Origin: Ottelia alismoides
Lineage: Eukaryota; Streptophyta; Magnoliopsida; Alismatales; Hydrocharitaceae
DNA length: 64,000 nt
Reading direction: 5' to 3'
Assembly (NCBI GenBank): GCA_037367405.1
Contig: JAZKJV010009329.1
Location: 620,001 to 684,000, forward strand
Under the pieces are notes generated by a model that worked only from the letters and a program-made list of their open reading frames with translations, was not told the origin of the DNA and searched no databases. Numbering within the stretch: the stretch's first letter is position 1; every line of letters starts with the position of its first letter. A program made the translations under genes and the position numbers. Shown here piece after piece: positions 11,907 through 24,119 of the stretch.

Positions 11907-13520
11907 ATTAGACAAGGCCCACATCGGGGTTTTTGGATTACATTGATTATTTGAGTAAGGCGGGCATGTTTGAGGATGCTAAGATTGGTGTACTATTCTT
12001 GGTGGTTCTGACTTTCGATATGTGCATAGAGACTATTGAGGATTCTGATTTTTGGCACAAATATAAGGTGTGATTTTTACTTGAGGATTTTTGATCTCGC
12101 ACACCGGGTTGAGGATGTGATCTATTTCGGTTATTTGATGATGATTCCATGAGCTCTGACTCTCTGATATTTTCTTTGGTTCTGCCCATCTTGATTCAGA
12201 GGTTTGATGTACTATCTCAATATGTGCTTCAGAGCGATGGTTCCCGGAACCCACATGATTTCATTCATCTTTTTGACTAATCCATCCCTGATCTTCTGAC
12301 TCTCCCAACCACCTTTGGTACTTGGAGGATTTCTTTTTACATCTGGATCCATCTCAGCTGATTTGATTGACTTGAGGGGCCACATTGCGACTAACCTGAT
12401 TGTCTTTTATCCCCCCATGATCTTATGCCCTCCGGTTGATGATGGATTGACTATTTTCGAGGAATTGAGACTTGATGTCAGCCGTCCCATGATCTTCATG
12501 GACTTAGTTTGCATTACTCCCCGAGGGTTATCTGTGGGAGACTGTGTCCTTTTCTAGATCCTTCGATCTCTTTTGCTGGGTAGACGACCTGTCGTCTACC
12601 AGGACCAATCTGTTTGACTCCTTGGAGTCTGCTCTCCTTGATGGCCCTCGCAAGGATGAGATTTATTCTGGTATTCACTGCTTAGTTTGCATTGCTCCCC
12701 GAGGACTATCTGCGGGAGGACACAACACATTCTTTATGCTCGGTTCCACTTTCTAATTGTGTCTTTGGAACTAGAATATATAGTAGCAAAGATTGAGACC
12801 TTTGTCCAGAAAGAATCCGGAGGTTCAGAGCTGATAGATGAGCAGTCTCCAATCTAGTGGAGCACTGAACTGAGTCATCTGATATGCTCTCGGTTTCACT
12901 ACCTTGTTGTGTATCCGATCTATTGGATCACAAGATTGATTTGTCCTGACTCATTTAAGTCTGATCTCCTTGACGATCCTCACAAGGATGAGCCATTCTG
13001 CTGATTATTCCATGCTTAGATCACAATACTCTTTGAGGGTTATCTGCAAGAGGCTGTGTCATTTTCTAGATCTTTCGGTCTCTTCTGCTGATAGTCGACC
13101 TATCGCCTCCCGAGACTGTGCTTGATGATCCGTCTGCTGGATCTGACTCCTTTGAGTCTGCTCACCTTGACGACCCTCGCAAGGGTGAGCTCTGTTCTGA
13201 CTATTCATTTCCTAGTGTGTATCACTCCTCGAGGGTTATCTATGGGAGGATACATTATTTGTGGGTACTCGAATTCTCTTCCGATGTCCCCAATCTGGTG
13301 GAGCACGAAGATAGGTCGTTTGATTTGTGTACTCGGTTTCCTCTCTGGTTGTGTCTCTAATCTGTTGGAGCATGGGATCGAGTCTTCTGATTATTCTGAG
13401 ATCTTTGACTCATCTGAATCTTCTCACCTTGATGACCCTCACAGGGTTGAACTTTGTCTGTGGTATTCGGTGTATCCCCAATCTTCAGACCTTATGACCA
13501 TCGGATATCAGACTGCATAG
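11907..13520 (+). pseudogene. Acidic repeat protein remnant of element D
   Basis: The region is split by stops and frameshifts, with open pieces at 12315-12557, 12544-12756, 13118-13360 and 13122-13520. Tandem units recur, reading roughly D-S-x-E-S-A/S-x-L-D-D-P-x-K-x-E followed by a T/A-P-R-G-L-S motif. DNA units begin near 12604, 12950, 13137 and 13400, with a linked piece ending in tctGGTGGAGCA near 12848 and 13288. F has a single unit (49250-49687, minus). B has an acidic ORF in the same relative place. The family is unknown to me; a Gag-like or accessory role is a guess. Confidence 0.5.
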
Positions 13521-13924
13521 AGAGTCTCTTTTTCTTCACTTTTCATACCTTCCTGAGACTTTGATTGGCCTGGAGGATTTTGTACTGCTCACTCTTCCTT
13601 AATGTCATATGGTATTAGCTCTAATCTCTCATTCCTTTCTTATGAGCTGATGTTCTAGTTTTCGCTACCGGTTCCTGGCTTAGTTTTCGATCAGTTTTCT
13701 GTGGTAGCTGACACCCACTTGAGTGTATATTAGGGTTTCATTTCTCTTTCTAAATACATCACCATTCTTATAGGGAGACAGTGATGAGAGTATGGTATTC
13801 GATTGTCAGATACCTTCCTGCACTCCACTATTCTTTACATGTTGTATATACGTGTTTTGTCTTACATTCCATCTTTCTCCCGTATGTCCGGAGCACCCCA
13901 GATCATTCGCCATATTTGTGTATC

Positions 13925-14591
13925 TATACTTAGGACGTACTTTGACTTTAAGTATAGGGGGTGCACCTAGTATGTATTCTTCCTCCATTTTGTTTCATCA
14001 CTCCTGTCATTGCCCATACTTAGGGCTCTTTTACCCTAAGTATAAGGTGAATGATGTGCACATTCTCTTTGATCTCTTCTTCTATCTTCATCTTTCTTTT
14101 CTCCTTTTCTCCTTTTCTTCTTTTCATTTTCATTTTTCTTTTTCTACAGAAAAGGTGGCACCCTTTTTTGTCATTTTTCTATACTTTAGACGTACTTTGT
14201 CCTAAGTATAGGGAGGTGTGCACCCCGAGTTCTTTTATTCATTGATCCCCTCCACTGTCTCCTCTCTTGATTTTCACTGTTATACATAGGGATATCTTAC
14301 CCTAAGTATAGGGGGAGACAGTAAGAGTTGTGATTTCTTCATTCCACCCTCGAACCTCCCTACATGTAGAATACATCCTGCTATACTTAGGATTATTTGA
14401 TCTCAAGTATAGGAGGGACGATCGACTTCTCATTCTTTTACTTCTTCGTTCATTTAGTAAATTATTTTTTTGGCTTTTCTATACTCAGTACGAGTTATGT
14501 CTTCTCTTTTTCTTTTCGATCTATGAGGACATAACTCAAGCTAAGTATAGGGGGTCGTATATACTATGTATATACTTTAGCCATAACTCAT
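13925..14591 (+). repeat. Array of six hairpins with PPT-like G-runs, element D
   Basis: Hairpins have 5' arms near TATACTTAGG and 3' arms near CCTAAGTATA: 13925-13961, 14016-14043, 14179-14214, 14281-14315, 14381-14418 and a long one at 14479-14554. Most 3' arms run straight into GGGG(G), copying the element's true PPT (AAGTATAGGGGG). The last has a roughly 22-bp interrupted stem that includes CGAGTTATGTC/GACATAACTC. The same array occurs in B (twice) and F. Confidence 0.85.
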
Positions 14592-14639
14592 TTTTTTATT
14601 TTAAATAAATATGACTAAGATATACATATACCATTCAAT

Positions 14640-15269
14640 TAAATAAATAAAATGATGCGTATTATTCCTCAAATTCTTTTTGTATATATGTTGATTAATA
14701 AGTCAGGTTAAAAATATTTTTTTCAAAATGATTTGAAAAATGATCTGACCCATTTGGAAAACTTTTTGTAACAAAAATATTCTGATTTGTAAAATTTCTT
14801 TATGTAAAATATAATGTTTTAAAAACCTATTTGCAAATGATTTTGAAAACAGTTGCAAAAATATTTGAAAAGGATATATATACTGTTTGAGAAATCTTTG
14901 CAAAATGGCTTCCAAATGTTTGTAAATATTTGCAAAAATTACTTTGTACTATAGTTTTCAAAATTGTTTTCAAATAAGTTTGAGGAATATACACATCATT
15001 AAATATATATAATAAAACAATTATATATACAAAATCCTTTACCAATTGTATATACACACCTATAATTATAAGTATTCTTCAACATGTAAATTCTTTAAAC
15101 TTTTAATTCTTGTAAATAAATAAAAAGAGGCACGCCCGTGTAAATAGTTGTGCATATTTTATATTGTTATGCCAAAAATCTTTTTTGTAAAATCTTTTTG
15201 AAAAATTGCATCATTTTATGCATTGAACATAGCATTTGCATAACATTCACATTTTTTGGATTGAGGTTA
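14640..15269 (+). repeat. AT-rich degenerate TTTGTAAA/TTTGCAAA repeats in D
   Basis: Short imperfect repeats of TTTGCAAA, TTTGAAAA and TTTGTAAA follow the hairpin array. The same kind of sequence follows the array in F (47815-48260, opposite orientation). Open frames on the minus strand here are low-complexity artefacts. Confidence 0.55.
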
Positions 15270-16378
15270 ACGTTTGAACTAGTCTAAATAAAGTCGAAGA
15301 TTGGAGCTTGCTTGGACCTTACTACACCTAACTTCACTGGAACCTTATGGGAACTAGATTTAAGGTGCTTCAAGTCTATTGATACTTAATTCTTCGAGAC
15401 TCAAGGCTGGGTTCAAAACACCTCAACTAACTAACTAGAACTTTTCTAAATGCACGCATGACTCTTGTCGATTGTGACCTAAATTGGACATTTGCATCTT
15501 TCACTTGGCTCAACTCAGTTGGAGTGATGAGGTGATTGGATTTGTTGGTTTGATATGCACACGAGTGGAAACATTTGTCATCATCTAGGGAGGGAAGTGC
15601 ACCCCAACCCGTCCAGTAGCCATGAGGCCTAACGACAAAAGAGTGTGGGTTGCAATAATGCTCCAAAAGAGGGATAGTCTTCTGGCTCAAGAGGAAAAAC
15701 TCCTTATGTAAATGTCGTTGTATATAGTATTTTAAAAAAACTCCAAAAAGTGGGCAGGCCTGATTGAAAATAAAATTCCTGTCGGAGTGTATATATTTAT
15801 ATACTCAATAAGCAAGCTAGAGACTCAAAATCATATCATGTAAGCCTACAGTTGGATGACTTGACTACACTGGTCATGCATCCCCGGATAGGTAGCTACA
15901 CTGGCTGCCGTCCATTCTTCTCTTCACCCCTCCTCTTGAGTTGGATGCACTTGAACTTAGAAGGGAATACCCCGCTCCTCGTGGAAAGAGTTGTTAGATT
16001 GGGGAATCATTGGGTTGTCATTCTGGAGAAGTCAATTCTTTTGTTATTTCAGTTGGGGAGAGCCACTATCACATACATCGTACAAGTCAGCTTCATAGTC
16101 ATAAGGGTTTTCGTATGATGTATACTAGTTCTGATGTGGCTATTGAGGTAGTTTGAACCAAATTCTGTGACTCTCAAAGGCTGTTGTATTTTAAATTTGA
16201 TTTCTGACCAGGTTCCACACACATTCTCACACCAAGGTCAGACTTGACCTCCAAACTTTGATTTTGTGAAGAAAAGTTTGATAATTAAAATCAATTCTTT
16301 CTTTTTCTTTTCTTCTATATTATTTTTGCACTTATTGCATGTGTTTGCTAGGGAATAACAAAGGCAAGTATAGGGGGG
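15270..16378 (+). mobile_element. 3' untranslated tail of D with paired 12-mer and PPT
   Basis: It is homologous to 40564-41415 and to the A and B tails. It carries CTACACTGGTCA (15865-15876) and CTACACTGGCTG (15896-15907), 31 bp apart. The pre-PPT hairpin TTTGCTA/TAACAAA (16344-16362, one mismatch) and the PPT AAGTATAGGGGGG (16367-16378) end against the LTR. Confidence 0.8.
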
Positions 16379-18382
16379 TGATGAATCTCCATTTCATTAC
16401 CTTTATTATCATTTTGGCCTTGAAAACTCTAGCTAATGCATGTAAATAGCATTAATTTGCACAAAATCACATTCATTATTGCATTTATTGTATAGATACT
16501 ATATAAAATACTATTTTTAATGCCAAAAACATAGAATAAAGAAAAGAAAAGAATAAAGTAAAATGCCAAAGTTATTTTATGACCGTAACCCCCGAGACCA
16601 AGTCAAGAATTGAGTTGGTAGACAATGAATAAAGTAGGGGGATAAGGGCCAAAAATACCATAAAAGTCACATTTATTTATTCATCAATAATTCATTTTTG
16701 GGACCTATCTTATACTTTCTTATTTATTCATCAAATAAAGAAACTTTGTACATAAAAGTTGTAGATAATAATGTAAATAAAAATATAAAATTACGTTTGT
16801 ACAAAAATAATACATAGTGTACTTTTTACACACAAAATAAAAAGCGAAAATCTAACTTCACAAACCTGTATCATTCAAATAAAAACTCAAAAATGCAAAA
16901 TCACCTCTAATTTATATAACTTTTAATAAGCTATTTAATAAAGGTGGTTTCATATTTTTTGGAGTTACGGTGTAAAAGTTAGGTTTTGGACCCTCATTCT
17001 ATAGTATACCTGAATAAAATATTCAATTTATTAATTCTTTATTATTTTTACAATTTTATATTTTTATAATTTTGTACATCTTATTTATGACATATGTACA
17101 TATTTAGAACAAAATAAAACCCAAAGGAAACAAAAAATAAAATAAGAATATAAAATACATAGGAAAAATACATATAATTATCAGTGTGTAAAAGTAAAAG
17201 TGAATCTTATTCTTTTATTCTTTATTCTCTTATATTTTTATACTCTCATAAATATTATTTATATTTTATTAAAAATATAAAGACAAAATAAAACCAAAGA
17301 TAACACTTTAAATAAATAATATAACCAAATACATAGATAAATATACAATAACTATACCTATACAATTCATACCCTTATTTATTTTGGTATACAAATAACA
17401 TCATAAAAATATAATAAAATATATTTGTGTACGTAAAAATAGGTTATAAATATATAAAATAAGGGAATAAAATAATAAAATAGAATATATGAAATAAAAA
17501 TAAAAACAGCAAAAACGTAGATGAATATACCTATAAATATACTCTTAAAAATTGGCTTGTAATTAATAATATCAAAAAATAAATAAAAATCATATTAAAA
17601 TACTACATAATTTAATAAATATTTTTTATAATAAAACAATTAATAGAATCATTTACTATTTTTAAATAAATATTTTTGAATAATTGGATAGTTTTGTCCT
17701 TTAGCAGACTGGCGTGGACCAATCAAGGCCTAGGGTTTGTTGACCCTTGGTCAACTCCCCTAACGCCTCTGACTTTTGTCAGACCCGTCGAATCCCCCAT
17801 TTTCATGCCTTTTTCTCGCTCGTTCCGTTCATCCATCATCCTCGATTCCTTCATGAGATATTCTCCCTGATACTCCATGATTCACGCCGGGAGTTTAGAT
17901 CTCTTGTACATAGTCTAGATTTTTGCCCGTTGGCCGGTTAATAAGGGTGCTTATACTTGTTTATAAATAAACACCTCTGACTTCCTCCTCTTCTTTGGTC
18001 ATCCCCTAAATCCTAATGTCCCCGCCTCCGGTCTAGCAAGCCTCTATGTGACAAGTGGAGCCCGTCGGAGGGTCCGCGTAGGCAGAGGGAGGAAGGAGGT
18101 GCACTCACGGTGGTCGCCCGACCACCTCTGCTCCCTGGCATCAAATCCCAAGTACGAGTTGTGCATTTACTTTTTGTAGGTTATAATTAGTCTTATGTTT
18201 TGTTTCTTGTCTTTAATTTCCTGTTTTATCTATATAATTTGCCTAGAATAGATAAAGTGACCTCGTCGGAGCTCCGATCCAGCCACCTTTTATTTGCTAT
18301 GAATCGCTTGTCTCCGACATCCACCAGACATCTCACTCTCCTCCCCATCCATTTCTTTGTCTCCGAGACCCGTTTGACCAAC
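16379..18382 (+). repeat. Middle LTR of family D, first part
   Basis: It starts TGATGAATC directly after the PPT. It contains a GAATAAAGTAGGGGG motif near 16627 and a TATA box, TTTATAAATAA (17960-17970). It is interrupted by element B after the target site CCAAC (18378-18382) and resumes at 38747. Much of 16400-17680 is AT-rich with nothing coding. Confidence 0.88.
17960..17970 (+). promoter_or_regulatory. TATA box of middle D LTR
   Basis: TTTATAAATAA is followed by ACACC. The right D LTR has TATATAAATA with the same following ACACC at 44766-44775, so the site is kept between copies. Confidence 0.55.
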
Positions 18383-21300
18383 TGATGAATATGTGATTCA
18401 TCATCTTTGTTCATTTATTTTAGCTTAAAATCCCTTATAAAACACCTGCATATAACGCTAACTCCATATTCTTACTAACTTGCATCTGTGTGTAGATATT
18501 ATACATTTCTTACTAATTTTAACCTAAAATAAAAAAATAAAGAAAGTAAGGAAAAAAAAGAAAAAAAGAGAGGAAGACTTTATACAGGCTGACCCGAACC
18601 CCGAGAGAAGGTCAATACTTGACCTGATCGACCAAGAATAAAGTAGGGGGAGATAGGGTCCTTAATTAGAAAATCCCAAAAAATGCGTGTGTTGTAAATA
18701 CTTCTCTTATTTTGTATATATCCGTATAAAACTGATACATGTTTATTTATGCCTTAATTGACCTCAAATCAAATAACTTTCAAAACCAAAGTCGTAAATA
18801 AAAATGTGTCCTAATTAATAAAAATGATTGCACAATTAAATCATGTAAAGAATAAAAGTAGCCACGCTTAAGCAACTAAGCATTAATTGAAAGACCAATT
18901 CCGGCTCCATATGAGCTCAAATTGAATCAATCTCACTTCCATTGGATTCGAAATTAAATTATCTTTAAAATGGTTGTATTTTCATAATTTTTGGAGTTAC
19001 GGTTGAAAAGTCAGTTTTCTGGGGTGGTTTGTGCAATTTTCCCATGTATTTTGTGCATATTATATTTGTATATATTTGTAAATTAGTCTTACTAACTATT
19101 TAAAATAAAAATTAAAATAAAAAAATAATAAATTTTAAAACAAAATAGGCTAATTTCCTCATCTACCCTTGTATATAATGACATATATGTATATACTATA
19201 TGTATATAGTTGCGGTTTTTAATTAATCACCATAAAAAAATAAAAAAAAACATTTTTTAATTCAAATAAGTAAGTGACTAAAATTAAAAAAAATAAATAG
19301 TTTTGTAAATATGTTTATCTCTTTTATCTCATTTCATCTCTCTTACCTCTTCCACCAAAAAATTCAAAAATTCATTTCAATTTTCATCTCTTTTATCTCT
19401 TCCTAAAAAAATTCAAAAATTCAAATTTCATCTCTTTTCTATTTATATGGCTCCTTCTCCCTCATTCCTACTTGATCAATTTTTAGAGAGAGGAGCCCGA
19501 TCTCCGAGAGAAAACTTCGTCGAGAATAGTGCCTAGTTTCCAAGCCGTCCGGTGACAACGAGTCGGCCTTGTCGAGGCGATCACGGTCCTTTTCTGCTCC
19601 TAAGGTGAGATCCACATTTTTCTTATTTTTATCTAGGTTAATCGTAGTTTATTTCTCATATTTTTATCTCGTTGTCTTTTTTTGTTTATCTAGATCTTAA
19701 AATACACCACGATTTATTCCGCCACCGACTCGATTTTTCATCTCACTTTCTCGATCTCCATGCGTTCTAATTCTATCTTCCACAATCTCTCAACTCTGAC
19801 CGCGTACGGTGGCCGGAGATTGGATTCGAATCTCTCAAGCCCGTCGGATCCTCGTTTATTTTTCCGATTTGTAAATAAATAAAAAAAATTGTTTCGTTTT
19901 TTTCCAACGTTGGTTTTGCAGGATCATTAAAAAAACAAAAAAATAAGAATAAAAAATAAAAATCTCTTTGTCCTATTTTTTTAATTCCTATTTTTTTGAT
20001 TTACAAAAAAAATAATAATAAATTTTTTATTCACTGTTTACAAATCAAATAGCAAAAAAATTAAAAAAGGGGAAGAAACGGCAGCAGGGCCGCCACCCCC
20101 TACCACCGTCGCCGGCCATCCTCCAATCTGCGGCGGCCCGCACCTCCGCCGGCTCGCGCTCTCTGCCCGCAGGTGCCTCCACCAGACCCACCGAGCCTCC
20201 AGTAGTCCTCCACCGGTCGTGCGCCTCGCTCGTCCACCGCGAAGGGCGGCAGAGCCGCCCACAACTGTGGCCCCCTCAAGCCTCCAACAGACCTGTCGTC
20301 CTAACCGCCTCCAGATCCAACCCGCGTGAGGGGGCACCACCCGCGGAACCTCCCAGGCGACTCGCGCGCACCGTGCGCCGTCCGCACCGCTCGTGGTGGT
20401 GGGAAAGCACCGCCGCTCCGCCCCCTTGCCCGTCGCGTGAAGGAAGAAGATAAGGCGGTGACGTCCACTTACCCCTTTGTGATTGAAAGAGACGAAGCTC
20501 TCTAGGGCTTGGACTAAAAAATTATATTTGCAAAAATTACAATTAAAGCCTACCGAAGTGTTTGAAATTGCAAAAGAGTCCCTACCATAGCCTCAAGCAC
20601 ATGACATGCACGTGGTATATTGGTAAAACTATGCTTTCTTCCTTGTGATTTAATTTTATTATTTATTTTATGCAAAAACAAAACTTATTTACATTTTAGT
20701 CCCTGAATTGCAGAACAAAAACTTGCGTGCTCTATTTGAATGAAATAAATGTTATTCGTGATCTAAAAATCTTGCAAAAATTATGCTATGCTCCTGATGT
20801 GATTATCTTCCTAGCATAAATTTTTCATTGCATTTTAATTTTATTTAATATTACTAAAAAATCCAAAACATATCATTTTTCCTTGTTTGAAATTCTAAAA
20901 TTCATAAAAATTCAAATATTGTTCCAAAAATTCCAAAAAATTTAGAGTAGTTTTATTTCATTGTCTTTTAATTTCTGACAAATTTTCACGCATTATTTCT
21001 TTATAAAACCCAAAACATTGAAAAATATCAAAAATCTTATAAAAATCACAGAAAATTCTACAAAAATCCAAAAATAGTGATTTCAATTTTTATTTGTAGA
21101 TAATTGCTTCTAGATTGTCTTGAAAATAATTGTCAGGAGTTTTGGGTGATTAAAATATTTTTAAGTTGCAAATTACTCTAGGATGTGCACATTTTTGTAT
21201 TTTCTCATTGTTTGATTTTTAGATAAATATAAAAAATCTGAAAATTCCATAAAAGTTCTCAAAAATATCGTCTTTCTCCGAGGAAGAAGCGAAGGGCTTT

Positions 21301-22091
21301 GATCCTCATTGGTGTGTAATCCCACCACTGATAAACACCGGAATAAGTAATATTCACCGGTCCAAGAGCACCCCCTCGTGTCAAGGCTTCTACAGTCAAA
21401 ATGGTCAAATAGCATGAGCAATGGCTATGCGGCTCTGGCTCTGTTTACCTTTTTCATGGACTTTTCCACTTCTCGACAGCCAAACTGGATAAATCTTGAT
21501 AACAATGAGTACCATCTAAGATGATGAAAGGCATGATTGCATCGCCTAAAACAACCTCTTTATTCGCTTTCCTCTCCTATCGCATATTATTTCTCAGGTA
21601 GTGAGCGAGTCGTACAAGACAAGGAGCTTCAAAACTTTAAAAACATAAAAATATTTTCTTTGGATTTTTCTGAGTATTTTTGATTAAATTGAAAAATTAC
21701 AAAAAGAGTTGGTGTGCGTATTTTTTGTCTTGTGAATAATACTTCGTGTTATTTTTAAAAAAAATTGCAAAATCAAAATCACTAAAAATATGAAAATCAG
21801 GAAATATAAAAAATTAGAAATAAAAAAATTTAAAAAATTAAAAGATAAAAATCACAAAAACCAAGGATATTTGTCCTTTGAGATTCTTATTTTCTCTTAA
21901 TTAATTATTGATTAATTGAATAACCCTCACGATTTGTAGCCTCCTTGAGTTCGACCCTGTCTGTTATACAGGTTAATAAGTAGAAAAATTTTAAAAATAA
22001 ATAGTTTTTGTTTGCCATGGTATTTTGGGGATAACAACGACCAATTCATTTATCTTTAATTTTCCGACCCCCCAGACTTCCGTGATCAACA
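18383..22091 (+). repeat. 5' LTR of element B (3709 bp)
   Basis: It begins TGATGAATA-TGT-GATTCATCA and ends GTGATCAACA. It contains the hairpin AGGTCAA-TAC-TTGACCT (18609-18625), GAATAAAGTAGGGGGAGATA (18636-18655), TATTTATAT (19440-19448) and a GC-rich block (about 20090-20510). It is about 370 bp longer than the 3' LTR because of a segment at about 21268-21630 that the 3' LTR lacks. Confidence 0.93.
19440..19448 (+). promoter_or_regulatory. TATA box of B 5' LTR
   Basis: TATTTATAT is followed by GGCTCCTTCTCCCTC. It is kept in the 3' LTR at about 36469-36477 with the same flanking context. Confidence 0.55.
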
Positions 22092-22094
22092 AAA

Positions 22095-22112
22095 AGGCAT
22101 CGTTGCCGGGGA
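22095..22112 (+). other. Primer-binding site of B (tRNA-Asp type)
   Basis: AGGCATCGTTGCCGGGGA matches 15 of 18 positions of TGGCGCCGTTGCCGGGGA, the complement of the plant tRNA-Asp 3' end. It starts 4 bp after the LTR. The internal copy at 26629-26646 matches 16 of 18. Confidence 0.85.
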
Positions 22113-23526
22113 GGCACAGCGAGGGTAGTTAGGTTTCTCTTTTGACCTGCTATTCTTTGTTGTAAATATCTGTTTACATTTTTACCATTCACTTCATTGT
22201 TTATATCACTGTATTTATTTCATTTTTCTCTCATATTTGATAATTTTATTTCTTACACATTCTCTTTTCTTTTTCTTGCAAGGGTCCACGGAGCGAAGAA
22301 GGCAATCCTAGGAGAGCCGAAGCACCCAAGCGACGTGGAGGCGGCTTGATTCTTCACCGAGCCACAAGATAACATGAGAAGAGGAGAAGAAGAAGTGAAG
22401 GAGACAAAAAAATTTAAAAGAGAGAGAGAGAGAGTTTTTCTTTTCCATTTGAACTCTATAAAAGGACATTCATTTGTTGCAGGGTCTATTTCGCCAGGTG
22501 CTGGTGCACTTGGGGGACCTCAACGATTTTGTTTTCATCACCTTTATTTTTCTTTATTTTCTGCAGATTTCGTGATCTACCACTTGATTGCTTTAATTAA
22601 TTTTCTTGAGACAGGTAATTAATTAGGTCCAAACACTCTTAAACAAGAAATTTCTGTGCCTATAGAGTAGAGCGTAATTTGGACTTAGTCAAATTAACTT
22701 GTTCTTGCCCGTTAATAGAAGCTATCATCTAGGACAGTTCACTTGCATTTGCATATAGGATAGTTTATTTAAATTCTGCGTGGATCACTTGCATGTAGAG
22801 TGCTGGCGACAAGGTACGCACCTCTAACCCTTGCATGCATCATTGTTTTTAATCGCGCATTGGCATTTCCGATCTTCTTCCTTATTTTCACTCACATAAG
22901 TTAAAAAGGAAATTGGACACTCGGTAGGCGATTCGTTGAAAATATTTTAACCAAGTGATAACAGATAAAATCAGGACTGCTAAAGAAAACTCGACCCTAA
23001 AAAATACAAGGAAAGTTATTATTTTGGGGAGAGTAACCCCCTCATTGTTTGGTTTGCTTGAGTGAGAGAGCGACCCGCACACTAGGATATAGCCATGCCC
23101 GAACTCTTTTCAGACTACTATCTTGGGTTAGTTGTTCTCCAGTGAGGCTCTCTCCGGTAGCCGGTAAAGCGGCTCATGATGTCCTTAACAGATTAAATTG
23201 ATCGGGTAGCCGGTAAACGGTCCGCAATTCATACTGGCTGGGAAAGATCTAACTTTGGGATTGGGTCAGTCTCCTTAGAGCATTGGGTTCCTAACAACTT
23301 GCTCTAACCGCTCTGATATATTGTATTCTCACCAAACTCTAAAATTGACAAGATAATTGATCGAACCTTCACGATCTTCACTTTGAGTTAAGTTGGTGAA
23401 CTAGGGGTTTGTATTGTGTTTGATTGCTTGTGTGCTTGCTAGATCCTTCTGTGCATTTGCGCATTCTTCTCCATATCTTTTGACTTGACCACTCGTGCTC
23501 TTTCGATCCCTGTCTTTTGTTTCGGA
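22113..23526 (+). other. Long 5' leader of element B, copy 1
   Basis: About 1.4 kb of non-coding leader. It holds a TATA-like CTATAAAAGG (22456-22465), a candidate splice donor ACAG-GTAATT near 22613, TTTGGACTTAGTCAAATT (22678-22695) and the GGACTGCTAA / GGGGAGAGTAACCCC block (22974-23043). D and F share these blocks. The 82-residue frame at 22374-22622 is not kept in F or D and is not called. Confidence 0.65.
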
Positions 23527-23947
23527 GATGGTCGACTGAAGTTATTTTATTCCGATCTTCGTGGATACCTCATACTCTCTAGACGATCCACCTTCCTTTT
23601 TCCAGGAGGACGTTCCTCCTGATTTTTGTGCATATCCTCCTGACCCATTATTTCAGGAATCGGAGGACTTTGATTTTCACCCACCCACATTCAACCCACC
23701 CGATCTTGGGATTTTGGAGTCACCTTTCATGATTTCCACACTTGAGACAATGAACCAGATGGTGGAGCATATGAATTCGAGGATTAGCAAACTATTTAAC
23801 ATAAATACGAGCCAGAAAGTTGCTCCACTATTTGAGGATATGGATTTATTTGAGGATAATCATGAGAGCTTGCAATCGCCCAAAATACAAAAAATGAGAA
23901 AATTTTAAAAATCCAAAAAGATTCTGGGAGACACATTATTGATTCAT
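23527..23947 (+). pseudogene. Gag-like N-terminal remnant, element B copy 1
   Basis: The reading frame runs open from about 23540 to 23908 and encodes a Pro/Phe/Asp-rich segment (motifs DDPPSFFQ, PPDFCAYPPDPLFQ) followed by a short helix-like stretch (MNQMVEHMNSRISKL). The ATG aligned with the copy 2 start (28067) is followed three codons later by TGA, where copy 2 has TGG. One A is missing from an A-run near 23890 compared with copy 2, which ends the frame. I do not recognise a named Gag domain. Confidence 0.55.
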
Positions 23948-24119
23948 TTTGCGAGGAGATGACCCAAATGCCCGATCATCTACCCATACATCTATTCACA
24001 TCATGTCCCAACCTTGACCACGAGGATTCCATTATACAAACTGCACTTGGCAATCCTCGTGTAAATGTTGATTCTGACCTCCTCCCTTGTATGGATGAGG
24101 TCCAAAAATTCAAAAAAAA

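Larger units (their letters stand above)
10659..16378 (+). mobile_element. Internal region of family D element
   Basis: The order from left is: a leader homologous to B and F, an acidic repeat pseudogene (about 11907-13520), a hairpin/PPT-like array (13925-14591), an AT-rich TTTGTAAA region, and a tail with the paired 12-mer and PPT. No retropepsin, RT, RNase H or integrase motif was found. Loss of the PBS makes the copy dead. Confidence 0.75.

Noticed and set aside
13792..14205. 137-codon frame across the D hairpin array
   Set aside because: It runs through the hairpins, is F/L/S-rich and is not conserved in B or F, where the hairpins are.
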